NCBI RefSeq assembly: GCF_000013625.1
Contig: NC_009659.1
Coordinates: 558,001 to 622,000, forward strand
DNA: 64,000 nt
Reading direction: 5' to 3'
Origin: Janthinobacterium sp. Marseille
GTDB taxonomy: Bacteria > Pseudomonadota > Gammaproteobacteria > Burkholderiales > Burkholderiaceae_D
Shown: piece after piece, positions 1-8,970 of the stretch
How positions within the stretch are numbered: position 1 is the first letter of the stretch
Layout of the letters: every line of letters starts with the position of its first letter
Program-made: the position numbers and the translations under genes
Notes under the pieces: model-generated
Told to the model about the DNA's origin: nothing
Seen by the model: the letters and a program-made list of their open reading frames with translations, nothing else
Database searches by the model: none

Positions 1-1002
1 TACACGCCCGGTCAACGGCCCTGCGACAAAGGCCGCCAGCGACAAAGGCAGGATGAAGACACCGGCTTGCAATGGCGTCATATCCAGCACCAGTTGCAGA
101 CGCTGGGTAAATACCAGCTCCATACCCAACAGGGCGGCGGCAGCGACGACAGCGGCGGCAACGGATGACGAGAAAATCGTGTTTTTAAACAGCGAAAAAT
201 CTATCATCGGATGTGCGCTGTGTTGCTGGCGCCGGGCAAACACGGCGAGGAAGAAAATACCGACCAGCAGTACCAGCAAGGCTATGCCCCATGCCGGTTC
301 ACGCTTGCCTGCTTCCTTCAACGCATAGGTAACACCGACCAGGCCGGCCATGATTTGCAGGGAACCGATCAAGTCCCATGGACGGGTTTTATTGGCTTTA
401 CCTTTCGGTATATATGCGAGCGCGATGGGCAAGGCCACCAGCACGATAGGCACATTGATCAGGAAGACCGAACCCCACCAGAAGTATTCCAGCAAGAGTC
501 CGCCGACCACCGGTCCCAGCGCCGCGCCACCGAAGGCGACTGAGGCCCAGATGCCGATCGCGACCGCACGTTCGTTTTCATCTGCAAAGGCGAGACGGAT
601 GATGGACAGCGTCGCCGGCATCATCATGGCCGCGCCTACCGCCAGCAAGGCACGCGAGGCGATCAGGGTGGCGGAGGACGGTGAGTATGCGGCGCACAGT
701 GATGCAATACCGAAGACGACGAGTCCGGCGATGAACAGGGACTTGTGCCCGAGGCGGTCACCCAGCGTACCCATGCCGAGTAGCAGCCCGGAGACCGTGA
801 GTGCATAGATGTTGACGATCCACAGCTTGGCCGAAGCCGATGCGGTGAGGTCTGCCGTCAGGCGCGGCAATGCCGCATACAGCACCGTCATGTCGACCAC
901 GATCAGCAATAGCGCGACCGAGACGATGGCCAGTACCAGCCAGCGGCTGGAAGATGGCAAGGTCGACGTGTGTTTCAGGATTTGCTTATCTTGCTTATGC
1001 AT
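1..1002 (-). CDS. MFS multidrug efflux transporter, DHA2 type (SmvA/QacA-like), 3' end outside window
   Basis: An open minus-strand frame starts at the ATG at 1002 and runs off the left edge; 334 codons of a family usually about 500 residues long are visible. It begins MHKQDKQILKH and soon enters a hydrophobic first membrane helix. The motif VVDMTVLYAALPRL follows, as in SmvA/QacA-type 14-TM proton antiporters, and then the MFS loop motif GTLGDRLGHK. Family knowledge: these inner-membrane pumps export quaternary ammonium compounds, methyl viologen or dyes. The start overlaps the end of the upstream acetyltransferase gene by 8 bp, so the two are probably co-transcribed. They lie divergent from a LysR regulator that may control them. 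Substrate is not determinable from sequence. Confidence 0.85.
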   Translation of the reverse strand, partial: MHKQDKQILKHTSTLPSSSRWLVLAIVSVALLLIVVDMTVLYAALPRLTADLTASASAKLWIVNIYALTVSGLLLGMGTLGDRLGHKSLFIAGLVVFGIASLCAAYSPSSATLIASRALLAVGAAMMMPATLSIIRLAFADENERAVAIGIWASVAFGGAALGPVVGGLLLEYFWWGSVFLINVPIVLVALPIALAYIPKGKANKTRPWDLIGSLQIMAGLVGVTYALKEAGKREPAWGIALLVLLVGIFFLAVFARRQQHSAHPMIDFSLFKNTIFSSSVAAAVVAAAALLGMELVFTQRLQLVLDMTPLQAGVFILPLSLAAFVAGPLTGRV

Positions 1003-1534
1003 GGCTAAGCTCCTTCATCATCACGACCGATACCGGCTGAAAGCCCTGCGCTTCGAAGAAACGATGCGCATCATGGTTGCCTTCACCGCTTTCGAGGAAG
1101 AGGCGCGTGATGCCGCGCTTGAGCATTTGCTGTTCCAGCCATGCAATGAACTGGCGGCCGATTCCTGCGCCGCGATAGTCCGGATGCACGATCAGGTCGT
1201 CCAGCGAAGCATAAGGTGTGGCTACATCCTGCTTGTTGCCGATGGAGACCAGCGCCATCCCGGCGATTGCGCCGTCGATGGTGGCAAGTGCAATCAGGCG
1301 GTCTGCACAGGCCGGATCCTGCGCCAGCGTCGCTTTTAATTCTTCATGCAAGGTGGCTGCAAGATCGCTGCGCCAGCGTGTCGGTGTTTCTGCGCGTGAT
1401 CCTTGCAGCTCGGAGTGGGAAATATATTGGGTGTGCGCATGCTTCACGAAGAACCGGGTAAGTGCTTCGCTTTGCGCCGCGTCTGTACACCAGTTTATGG
1501 CTACAGTTTTGGTGGGATTGAATTTGTGATTCAT
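995..1534 (-). CDS. GNAT family N-acetyltransferase
   Basis: The protein is about 179 residues from the ATG at 1534. An in-frame ATG at 1588 and a TTG at 1591 would add up to 19 residues; neither has a clear ribosome binding site, and the shorter start fits the domain better. Acetyl-CoA-binding motif A is clear: HPDYRGAGIGRQFIAWLEQ contains the R-G-x-G-x-G pyrophosphate loop. It is preceded by a beta-strand segment and followed by LFLESGEGNHDAHRFFEAQGF, typical of the GNAT C-terminal half. The substrate is unknown. It overlaps the downstream efflux-pump gene by 8 bp and is divergent from a LysR gene, suggesting a small detoxification operon under that regulator. Confidence 0.8.
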   Translation of the reverse strand: MNHKFNPTKTVAINWCTDAAQSEALTRFFVKHAHTQYISHSELQGSRAETPTRWRSDLAATLHEELKATLAQDPACADRLIALATIDGAIAGMALVSIGNKQDVATPYASLDDLIVHPDYRGAGIGRQFIAWLEQQMLKRGITRLFLESGEGNHDAHRFFEAQGFQPVSVVMMKELSHA

Positions 1535-1617
1535 GGCTTGTTTGGCCCTAAAGAGCCGATTTGTTGTGTAACTTTGCCTATCATCCATCAATATTAGATT
1601 TGGACAAAGTTAAGTAC

Positions 1618-1634
1618 CATCTATAAAATAGATG
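1618..1634. promoter_or_regulatory. Palindrome at LysR start (7-3-7)
   Basis: CATCTAT-AAA-ATAGATG is a perfect inverted repeat ending just before the LysR start codon at 1636. It contains a T-N11-A arrangement and overlaps a TATAAAAT stretch. It is a plausible autoregulatory LysR site in the short divergent region, inferred from position only. Confidence 0.4.
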
Positions 1635-1635
1635 A

Positions 1636-2520
1636 ATGGAATGGACTATCGACCGCATGAAGCAGTTTGTCGTGACCGCAGAGGCCGGTTCTATCTCTGC
1701 GGCTGCGCGCCGCCTGGGCAAGGCGCAATCTGCTGTCAGTACGGCAATTGCCTTGCTGGAAGCGGATCTGGGCTTCGAATTATTCGACCGTTCGCGGCGC
1801 AGTGTGCAATTGACACCGGCGGGTGAAGTGATGCTGCTGGAAGCGCGGGAATTGTTGCGCCAGGCCGAAGGACTGGACCACCGTGCGCAATCATTTGCAG
1901 CGGGGCAGCAGCCGAAGCTGACGCTGGCACTGGATGAGGCTTTACCTTATCTGGCGGTCGGTGCGCTGGTGAAGGAAATATCGCAACGCTTTCCGTCGCT
2001 CGAATTGAGTCAGTTGAACGGGACCGCTACCGAGGTTGCCGAGTATGTTGAAAAGCAGCGCGCCAGTGTGGCTTTCCATTTCGACCGCGGGCCGTGCTCG
2101 CTGTCATTTGCGCAAAAGCATATCGGCAGCGTCGCGCAAGGCATATTCGTCGGGCGTGGACATCCGTTAACAAAGATCAAAAAGGTCACGCAAAGGGATC
2201 TCGCCAAGCACAGGCAGTTGCTGATGCATATGGATGACTATGCCGATCCGGCGCTCAGTCCTTCGGTGTGGCGCTCAGACAGTTTTTACAGTATCGCCGC
2301 GATGGTGGCCGATGGCATAGGCTGGGCAATATTGCCGCTGAATATTGCCGAATATGAAGAGTACCGTTTGCATTTGCAGGAATTGCCCTGCGATGAATTC
2401 ACCTTGCCGGTGCTGTCGGTGCGCATGCTGTGGTTACAGGGGCATCAACCCGATGCGACCGCACAGTGGGTGCAGAAGCGCCTGGCTGAATTGCTGCACA
2501 CTATTCCCCTAAGCCTGTGA
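1636..2520 (+). CDS. LysR family transcriptional regulator
   Basis: The 294-residue protein has the usual LysR layout. An N-terminal winged helix-turn-helix covers roughly residues 5-65 (MKQFVVTAEAGSISAAARRL, then LGFELFDRSRRSVQLTPAGE). A periplasmic-binding-protein-like effector domain fills the rest. It is divergent from the acetyltransferase/efflux-pump pair, the standard arrangement for a LysR regulator and its target. A perfect palindrome lies immediately 5' of the start. No good Shine-Dalgarno is visible; the ATG at 1636 was chosen because it leaves the usual short lead into the HTH. The effector is unknown. Confidence 0.88.
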   Translation: MEWTIDRMKQFVVTAEAGSISAAARRLGKAQSAVSTAIALLEADLGFELFDRSRRSVQLTPAGEVMLLEARELLRQAEGLDHRAQSFAAGQQPKLTLALDEALPYLAVGALVKEISQRFPSLELSQLNGTATEVAEYVEKQRASVAFHFDRGPCSLSFAQKHIGSVAQGIFVGRGHPLTKIKKVTQRDLAKHRQLLMHMDDYADPALSPSVWRSDSFYSIAAMVADGIGWAILPLNIAEYEEYRLHLQELPCDEFTLPVLSVRMLWLQGHQPDATAQWVQKRLAELLHTIPLSL

Positions 2521-2524
2521 ATAC

Positions 2525-2552
2525 CGGGCAGCTATCCGGAGATAGCTGCCCG
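2525..2552. terminator. Hairpin terminator between lysR and guaD
   Basis: A perfect 12-bp stem (CGGGCAGCTATC / GATAGCTGCCCG) with a CGGA loop sits 4 nt after the LysR stop and is followed by TTTGT. It separates two convergent genes and also lies just past the guaD stop, so it may serve both directions. Confidence 0.75.
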
Positions 2553-2563
2553 TTTGTAATGGA

Positions 2564-3874
2564 TCAGATCCAGGCAGTGCGCTGGTGTACGCGTGCACCA
2601 GCCGAGTAAGTGGCAGTGATGACGCGATCATCACCCAGTAGTGCCAGTGCAAACAATTGTTCTTCGAGACTGTCGGTGGTGGCGCTACGACGCGAGAGCA
2701 AAGGCGTCGCCTGCGGATCGAGCACGATGAAGTCCGCATCGCAGCCAACCGCAAAATTCCCGATCGTTCCTTCCAGTTGCAGTGCGCGTGCACCGCCGAG
2801 CGTCGCCATATAAAACATGCGGTGTGCGTCCAGGTGCACGCCGCTCATGCGACCGACCTTGTGTAACTCATTCATGGTTTGCAACATCGAAAAACTGGTG
2901 CCGCCACCGACATCGGTTGCCAGTGACATCGGCATGCGCAATTTATCGGCATTGGCAAAATCAAACAAACCACTGCCGAGGAAGAGATTGGAAGTAGGAC
3001 AGACTGTCGCCACCGATTCCGTGGCAGCCATGCGTGCGCGGTCATTGTCATCCAGCCAGATGCAGTGCGCGTACAAGGCGCGCTTGCGCATCAAGCCACG
3101 TTGCTCATAGACATCCAAGTAGCTGCGCGCATCCGGGAACAATTCCTTGACCCATTTCACTTCATCCGTATTTTCGGCGACGTGGGTTTGTATATAAGTG
3201 TCCGGATACTGCGCAGCCAGTTCACCGGCCAGTCTTAATTGCTTATCGGTAGAGGTCGGAGCAAAACGCGGTGTGATCGCGTAATGCTGGCGTCCTTTCT
3301 TGTGCCAGCGCTGGATCAGGGCTTCAGTATCACGTGCGCTGCTTTCGGCAGTGTCGAGCAGGAAGTCGGGAGCATTCCTGTCCATCATCACCTTGCCGGC
3401 CACCATACGCAAATTGAGTGCATGGCTGCGTTCGAAGAAGGCATCAACCGATTGCGGATGCACGGTGCAATACACCGCAGCGGTAGTGGTACCGTTGCGC
3501 AGCAATTCAGCCAGGAAGAAGTCGGCTACTTCGGCCGCATGTGCGGAATCTCCAAAGCGTCCTTCGGTCGGGAAGGTATAGGTATTCAGCCACGGCAACA
3601 GGCCGGGTGCGGGCGAGCCGATGATATCGGTTTGCGGATAGTGAACATGGGTGTCGATAAAGCCGGGCGTGATGATCTTGCCGCGCCAGTCATTGAGCAT
3701 GGCGTCAGCGGGAAGGCTGCTGTGCAAACTATCGTAATCACCCGCGGCGACTACCTTGCCATCGGCAATGACCAGCAAGCCATCGCTATGCCAGAGCGTG
3801 GCGTCTTCATCGAAGGCCGGGTCGTTACGGAAGTGAAGCAGGCTGGCGCGGTACGCTTGTACGTTAGGAATCAT
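2564..3874 (-). CDS. guaD: Guanine deaminase
   Basis: This 436-residue amidohydrolase converts guanine to xanthine plus ammonia in the cytoplasm. The metal-binding motif DTHVHYPQTD is near residue 75. Later ligands appear in YIQTHVAEN, in the YAHCIWLDD motif and in SLATDVGGG; these and the length match bacterial GuaD. It is the last gene of the minus-strand xdhA-xdhB-xdhC-guaD run, 53 bp after xdhC. It therefore supplies xanthine to the dehydrogenase encoded upstream. The start at 3874 gives the standard N-terminus (IPNVQAYRASLLHF). Confidence 0.95.
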   Translation of the reverse strand: MIPNVQAYRASLLHFRNDPAFDEDATLWHSDGLLVIADGKVVAAGDYDSLHSSLPADAMLNDWRGKIITPGFIDTHVHYPQTDIIGSPAPGLLPWLNTYTFPTEGRFGDSAHAAEVADFFLAELLRNGTTTAAVYCTVHPQSVDAFFERSHALNLRMVAGKVMMDRNAPDFLLDTAESSARDTEALIQRWHKKGRQHYAITPRFAPTSTDKQLRLAGELAAQYPDTYIQTHVAENTDEVKWVKELFPDARSYLDVYEQRGLMRKRALYAHCIWLDDNDRARMAATESVATVCPTSNLFLGSGLFDFANADKLRMPMSLATDVGGGTSFSMLQTMNELHKVGRMSGVHLDAHRMFYMATLGGARALQLEGTIGNFAVGCDADFIVLDPQATPLLSRRSATTDSLEEQLFALALLGDDRVITATYSAGARVHQRTAWI

Positions 3875-3927
3875 GAAGGGCAGTAATAGAAATTGAATGG
3901 TGAAGCAAGCCTGCGCTTGCGCTTGGG

Positions 3928-4977
3928 TCAGGCTTGCGGAGTAAGTGCTTTAAGCGGGCTGTGTGCGCGCAATTCCCATAACTGCATGAGTTGCGCGACC
4001 ACGGCGACCGCGATGCTGGCGGGCTCCTTGCCATAGATGCCGGGAATACCGATAGGGCACGTCATCTTGTTCAGTTGCTCGACGGTGATGCCGCGATCCT
4101 GCAGCCGATGCTCGAATTGCTTGCGTTTGGTATGAGAACCGATCAGGCCGAACCAGGCGACGTCGTCGCGCCGTAAAATCTGTTCCGTCAATTGCTGGTC
4201 CAGCGAATGGCTGTGTGTCATCACCAGGAAGTAGGCACCGGGCTCCGCCTTGGCCACTACTGCATTTGGCACATCGGTCGCATCAATGGTGACCTGTTCC
4301 GGCAAATCAGACGGGAACATATCTTCGCGTTCATCGACCCACAGGATTCGACAGGGCAACATGCCCAGCATGCGTACCAGTGCAGTGCCCACGTGACCCG
4401 CACCGAACAGCACCACTTGCGGCAAACGGGCGCTGCATAAATCGAACAACCAGCGGCGTCCACGCGTATCACGTGCAATATGCGTGTTGCTTGCAATACG
4501 GAACATGCCGGCGTGCAAGCCATTGTCTGCGGTGTTTGCTTCGCGGCAGCTGCCATCGATTTCATACAGCAGCGATGGATCGGATGATTCCAGTGGCACG
4601 GCGCGCCAGACATTCACGCCATCCTTGCGGCAAGCCGCCAGCCCTGCCAGCATACTGGCCGCATTTTCATCAATGATTTCAAAGGCGAGGAAGACGACGC
4701 CGCCGCAACACTGGCCCAGGCTGGGACCAAGTGCAATGCGTTCTACATGCGTCAGGCGGCGCTTGCTGTCGTGGTCCGCCAGCATCGCACGCGCGGTCTC
4801 GGCAGCACGCCATTCAAGGTGACCACCGCCTATGGTGTCGAATTGCTGCGTGGCGGTGAAGACCATGCGCGCACCTTCTTCCCGTGGCGTTGAACCCTGG
4901 ATGCCGGCCACCGTCACCAGCACGCAATTTTCTTTTCGCGTTGCCGCAGCTTGCAAGGCTTCTAACCAGCTAGACAT
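3928..4977 (-). CDS. xdhC: Xanthine dehydrogenase accessory protein XdhC
   Basis: The 349-residue protein belongs to the XdhC/CoxI family. The N-terminal XdhC domain contains AGIQGSTPREEGARM and a GGGHLEWRA segment. A Rossmann-like C-terminal domain begins at VVLFGAGHVGTALVRML. Family knowledge: XdhC binds molybdenum cofactor, promotes its sulfuration and inserts it into the XDH large subunit; it is not part of the final enzyme. The gene follows xdhB by 9 bp in the xdhABC-guaD operon, which supports the assignment. Confidence 0.93.
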   Translation of the reverse strand: MSSWLEALQAAATRKENCVLVTVAGIQGSTPREEGARMVFTATQQFDTIGGGHLEWRAAETARAMLADHDSKRRLTHVERIALGPSLGQCCGGVVFLAFEIIDENAASMLAGLAACRKDGVNVWRAVPLESSDPSLLYEIDGSCREANTADNGLHAGMFRIASNTHIARDTRGRRWLFDLCSARLPQVVLFGAGHVGTALVRMLGMLPCRILWVDEREDMFPSDLPEQVTIDATDVPNAVVAKAEPGAYFLVMTHSHSLDQQLTEQILRRDDVAWFGLIGSHTKRKQFEHRLQDRGITVEQLNKMTCPIGIPGIYGKEPASIAVAVVAQLMQLWELRAHSPLKALTPQA

Positions 4978-4986
4978 GGCATGCTC

Positions 4987-7347
4987 CTAGTGGATGGCGG
5001 CACGAACCGCATCGATCGCGTCGAGGATGGCTTCGCTGGTGGCCGGTGCGCGCAAAGGAGGATTGATGCGATTGTTGCCCACTGCGGCGACTGCATCGCG
5101 GATCGCGAAGAAGACCGAGAACGGCAAGAGCAAAGGTGGCTCACCGACCGCTTTGGAGCGGTGGATACTATCTTGCACATTGCTGTTCTTAAACAGCTTG
5201 ACGCGGAAATCAGGCGGGCAATCGGAGATCGCCGGGATCTTGTAGGTGGACGGTGCATGCGTCATCAGCTTGCCCTCCTTGTTCCACCACAATTCTTCTG
5301 TGGTGAGCCAACCCATACCCTGGATGAAGCCGCCTTCCACCTGCCCGAGATCGATCGCCGGATTAAGTGCTTCGCCGGCATCGTACAGCGCGTCGGCACG
5401 CAGCAGTTTCCATTCGCCGGTGAGTGTATCGATGACCACTTCCGCCACTGCTGCGCCATAAGCGTAGTAGTAGAAAGGATGGCCATTCATGGTCTTCGCA
5501 TTCCAATGTACGCGTGGCGTTGAATAGAAACCATCCGACCAGAGCTGGACGCGCGCGAGATAGCCCTGCATGACCAGTTCCTTGAAGGCTATCGATTGCT
5601 CACCCGAGCTCACTTTGCCGTCAGCGAAACCGATGGTGGCGACGTCGACGCCGAAACGTTGCGCAGCGAGGTTAGCCAGGCGGTCGCGGATTTGCAATGC
5701 CGCATGTTGTGCCGCCTTGCCGTTGAGGTCGGTACCGGTCGATGCCGCGGTCGCCGAAGTGTTCGCTACCTTGCTGGTATCAGTGGCGGTACAGCGCACC
5801 TGTTCCAGCGGCAGGCCGAAGGCATTCGCCACGACTTGGGCCACCTTGGTATTGAGACCCTGGCCCATTTCCGTGCCGCCGTGGTTAACCAGGATGGAAC
5901 CGTCGGTGTAGATATGTACCAGTGCGCCGGCCTGGTTCAGATGCGGGACGTTGAAGGAGATGCCGAATTTGACAGGTGTCAGCGCCAGGCCTTTTTTCAG
6001 GACCGGGCTGTCGGCATTGAACACATTGATGGCAGCACGCCGGGCTTGGTATTCGCTGCTGGCTTCCAGTTCGTCGACCAGTGCATGGATGATATTGTCT
6101 TCGACTTTTTGTCCGTAATGCGTGACGTTGCGCGCATCAGGACCGTCTGCATCGCTGCTGCCGTAGAAGTTGAGGCGGCGGATTTCGAGGGGGTCCTTGC
6201 CGAGATTACGTGCAATTTCGTCGACGATGTATTCAATTGCAATCGCCCCTTGCGGACCGCCGAAACCGCGGAATGCGGTATTCGACTGGGTATTGGTTTT
6301 ACCGCACATCGCGTGGATTTCAACATCCGACAGGTAGTAGGCATTATCGAAATGGCAGACTGCGCGGGTGGCAACCGGGCCGGACAGATCGGCGGAAAAG
6401 CCGGCGCGCGAAATCATGTCTATCTTCGCAGCGAGGATGCGGCCATTGTTGTCATAGCCGATTTCATAGTCGTAGGCAAAGCAATGGCGCTTGCCGGTTA
6501 CGATCATGTCGTCGTCGCGGTCGGCGCGCAGCTTGACCGGGCGGCGCAGATGCGCAGCGGCGAATGCGGCGACGCAGGCCCACAGTGCGGATTGCGATTC
6601 CTTGCCGCCAAAGCCGCCACCCATGCGGCGGCATTCGACCAGTACATCGTGCGAAGCGATATTCAACACATGCGCAATGTGATGCTGCATTTCACTCGGA
6701 TGCTGGGTCGAGCAATACACATGCATGCCGCCGCCTTCTTTTGGGATAGCGTAGGAAATCTGGCCTTCCAGATAGAATTGTTCCTGCCCGCCAACATCGA
6801 ATTGACCCACCAATTTATTCGCTGCTGCCGCGAAGGCAGTGGCGGCATCGCCGCGCTTCAGGTGCATGGGCGGCAAAACATAGGATTCTGCCGCATGCGC
6901 TGCACGCGGGGTCAGTATCGGTGGCAACTCTGCGTATTCAATGACGCCCAGGCGCGCTGCACGTCGTGCTGCATCGTGGCTGGTGGCGATGACCACGAAG
7001 ATTGGTTGTCCAATGTATTGCACCAGGTCTTCGGCCAGTACCGGGTCGTCATGGATAATCGCGCCGCATTCGTTTTCGCCGGGAATGTCGGCGGCGGTCA
7101 ATACTGCGATGACGCCGGGTGCCGCCTTGACCTTGCCGAGGTCGATTGAATTGATGCGCGCATGGGCTTTTTGCGACAGGCCGAGTGCTGCATGCAAGGT
7201 GCCGTGCAGTTCGACGATGTCATCGGTATAAATTGCTTCGCCGGTGACATGCAGGTAAGCGGATTCGTGCGGGTAGGGCGTACCTACCGCCTTGACGCCT
7301 TGCAATGCGGTGTCGGACATGAATACTTCGGTTTGCTTGTTCATCAT
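4987..7347 (-). CDS. xdhB: Xanthine dehydrogenase, molybdopterin-binding large subunit
   Basis: The 786-residue catalytic subunit oxidises hypoxanthine to xanthine and xanthine to urate. The N-terminal aldehyde-oxidase a/b hammerhead domain (from about residue 25) is followed by the cofactor-binding domain. GGGFGGKESQS and AFRGFGGPQG are the molybdopterin loops, and KAVGEPPLLLPFSVF near the C-terminus carries the catalytic Glu. The length matches the bacterial split-subunit XDH (Rhodobacter XdhB type). The gene lies 15 bp after xdhA and 9 bp before xdhC. A possible shorter start at the internal Met (MSDTALQG, residue 10) is also plausible. Confidence 0.96.
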   Translation of the reverse strand: MMNKQTEVFMSDTALQGVKAVGTPYPHESAYLHVTGEAIYTDDIVELHGTLHAALGLSQKAHARINSIDLGKVKAAPGVIAVLTAADIPGENECGAIIHDDPVLAEDLVQYIGQPIFVVIATSHDAARRAARLGVIEYAELPPILTPRAAHAAESYVLPPMHLKRGDAATAFAAAANKLVGQFDVGGQEQFYLEGQISYAIPKEGGGMHVYCSTQHPSEMQHHIAHVLNIASHDVLVECRRMGGGFGGKESQSALWACVAAFAAAHLRRPVKLRADRDDDMIVTGKRHCFAYDYEIGYDNNGRILAAKIDMISRAGFSADLSGPVATRAVCHFDNAYYLSDVEIHAMCGKTNTQSNTAFRGFGGPQGAIAIEYIVDEIARNLGKDPLEIRRLNFYGSSDADGPDARNVTHYGQKVEDNIIHALVDELEASSEYQARRAAINVFNADSPVLKKGLALTPVKFGISFNVPHLNQAGALVHIYTDGSILVNHGGTEMGQGLNTKVAQVVANAFGLPLEQVRCTATDTSKVANTSATAASTGTDLNGKAAQHAALQIRDRLANLAAQRFGVDVATIGFADGKVSSGEQSIAFKELVMQGYLARVQLWSDGFYSTPRVHWNAKTMNGHPFYYYAYGAAVAEVVIDTLTGEWKLLRADALYDAGEALNPAIDLGQVEGGFIQGMGWLTTEELWWNKEGKLMTHAPSTYKIPAISDCPPDFRVKLFKNSNVQDSIHRSKAVGEPPLLLPFSVFFAIRDAVAAVGNNRINPPLRAPATSEAILDAIDAVRAAIH

Positions 7348-7362
7348 CTTCTCCGTATATCC

Positions 7363-8853
7363 TCAAGCCGTTTGCGCTGTGGCTGCATTGATCGTAAAAG
7401 CGCGCAAGGACGTTGCAGGCATAGGTGCATCGGCACGTGTTTCCAGCCAATAGCGGTACAACAGGTTTTGTGCGGTCTTCATGCGATAGGCCGACGATGC
7501 GCGCATATCGGATAAAGGTGCGTAGTCTTGTGCCAGCAAGCTAATGGCGGCGCGCACGTTTTCTTCATTCCATGCCTTGCCATTGAGCGCGGCTTCAGCC
7601 AATGCCGCGCGCTTTGGTGTCGCGGCCATCCCGCCGTAGGCGATACGGGCGTTACGTACCTGGCCGTCGACCAGTTCGAAGGCGAACGCGGCGCAAACCG
7701 CCGAGATATCCTGGTCGAAGCGTTTTGATAATTTGTAGGTGCGGAAAACCACATCCTGGCGTGGCAGTGGAATGCGTACCGCCTGCACGAATTCGTTCGG
7801 CTGCAAGGCAGACTTTTGATAAGCCAGGTAAAAATCTTCCAACGGCATCTCGCGTTCACCGACGACGCTGCGCAAGACGATATGCGTACCGAGTGCGATC
7901 AGCCATGGCATCGAGTCGCCGATAGGCGAGCCGTTGGCGACGTTGCCGCCCAGCGTGCCGGCATTACGTACCGGCAGTGAGGCAAAGCGTTGCCACAGCT
8001 CCGACAGTTCTTGCGGGTAATGCTGGTGGGCGGCGGCATAGGCCTTCTCCAGCGTGACACCGGCGCCGATTTCCAGCCAGCCGCTTCTTTCCTTGATGCT
8101 TTTCAGTGCCTCGACCTGGCCGATGTAAATGATGTCGCCAAGGTCTCGCATATGTTTGGTAACCCACAGGCCGACATCGGTAGAGCCGGCCAGGATGCGT
8201 GCCTTTGGCAGTTCAGCACGTAATGCCGCCAGTTGCGCGATGGTACGCGGCGCATGAAAGGTTCGGCCATCATGGCTGATGCTCAGTACTTCATGCCGCT
8301 GTATTGCACGCAAGGCATCTATTACCGGGGCGTGATCAAACTGTACCGGCGGCAATTCACCCATGCGATGCGCGGCGTCGATGATAGGGCGATAGCCGGT
8401 GCAGCGGCATAGATTGCCGGACAGCGCATCGTCGATTTGTCGTGGGCTCAGTGCAGTATCGGAACCTGCATCGCGCTGGTATAAATTCCATAAGGACATC
8501 ACGAAGCCGGGCGTACAAAAGCCGCATTGCGAGCCGTGGCATTCCACCATCGCCTGTTGTACCGGGTGCAGGCAGCCATCGCTTTGCTTCAGGTCTTCCA
8601 CTGTGAATAAGGCCTTGCCATCCAGTGTTGGTAAAAACTGGATGCAGGAGTTGACGGTATTCAGTTCCAGATGATCGCCGTGCAGTTCTCCGACGACCAC
8701 GGTGCAGGCACCACAGTCACCTTCGGCACAACCTTCTTTGGTGCCGGTGCAATGCATGTCTTCGCGTAAATGCTGCAAGACGGTGCGTGTATTGGAGATC
8801 CCGCTCACTTCGTGAGTGGTACCGCGGAAGTAAAAACGAATCGGTTCTGACAT
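7363..8853 (-). CDS. xdhA: Xanthine dehydrogenase, FAD/2Fe-2S small subunit
   Basis: The 496-residue electron-transfer subunit of XDH has two N-terminal [2Fe-2S] centres. The plant-ferredoxin-type set is in [17 protein letters not shown], and the second set is CGFCTPG plus [13 protein letters not shown]-dehydrogenase-type FAD domain follows, with [11 protein letters not shown] and [14 protein letters not shown]. It passes electrons from the molybdenum site on XdhB to NAD+. It is the first gene of xdhABC-guaD. A terminator-like hairpin at 8927-8962 separates it from the permease gene upstream, so it likely has its own promoter in 8854-8926. Confidence 0.96.
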   Translation of the reverse strand: MSEPIRFYFRGTTHEVSGISNTRTVLQHLREDMHCTGTKEGCAEGDCGACTVVVGELHGDHLELNTVNSCIQFLPTLDGKALFTVEDLKQSDGCLHPVQQAMVECHGSQCGFCTPGFVMSLWNLYQRDAGSDTALSPRQIDDALSGNLCRCTGYRPIIDAAHRMGELPPVQFDHAPVIDALRAIQRHEVLSISHDGRTFHAPRTIAQLAALRAELPKARILAGSTDVGLWVTKHMRDLGDIIYIGQVEALKSIKERSGWLEIGAGVTLEKAYAAAHQHYPQELSELWQRFASLPVRNAGTLGGNVANGSPIGDSMPWLIALGTHIVLRSVVGEREMPLEDFYLAYQKSALQPNEFVQAVRIPLPRQDVVFRTYKLSKRFDQDISAVCAAFAFELVDGQVRNARIAYGGMAATPKRAALAEAALNGKAWNEENVRAAISLLAQDYAPLSDMRASSAYRMKTAQNLLYRYWLETRADAPMPATSLRAFTINAATAQTA

Positions 8854-8926
8854 GGTGTGTACTCTCTTGTGTTGCCAAATAACGCTGCTAAAAATCGATA
8901 CCGGAAAATCAAATTCAAATTTATTG

Positions 8927-8962
8927 CAGGTGTTGCGCGCCGCTTATGGGGCGCAACACCTG
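8927..8962 (-). terminator. Hairpin terminator after NCS2 permease
   Basis: A perfect 12-bp stem (CAGGTGTTGCGC / GCGCAACACCTG) with a 12-nt loop lies just beyond the permease stop at 8971. On the minus strand it runs into AATAAATTTGAATTTG. It would end the permease transcript before xdhA. Confidence 0.65.
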
Positions 8963-8970
8963 TTACTTGC

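Noticed and set aside
5596..7149. Long plus-strand open frame of 517 codons opposite xdhB
   Set aside because: It is antisense to a gene with full family motifs, lacks a recognisable domain, and reflects codon bias on the other strand.
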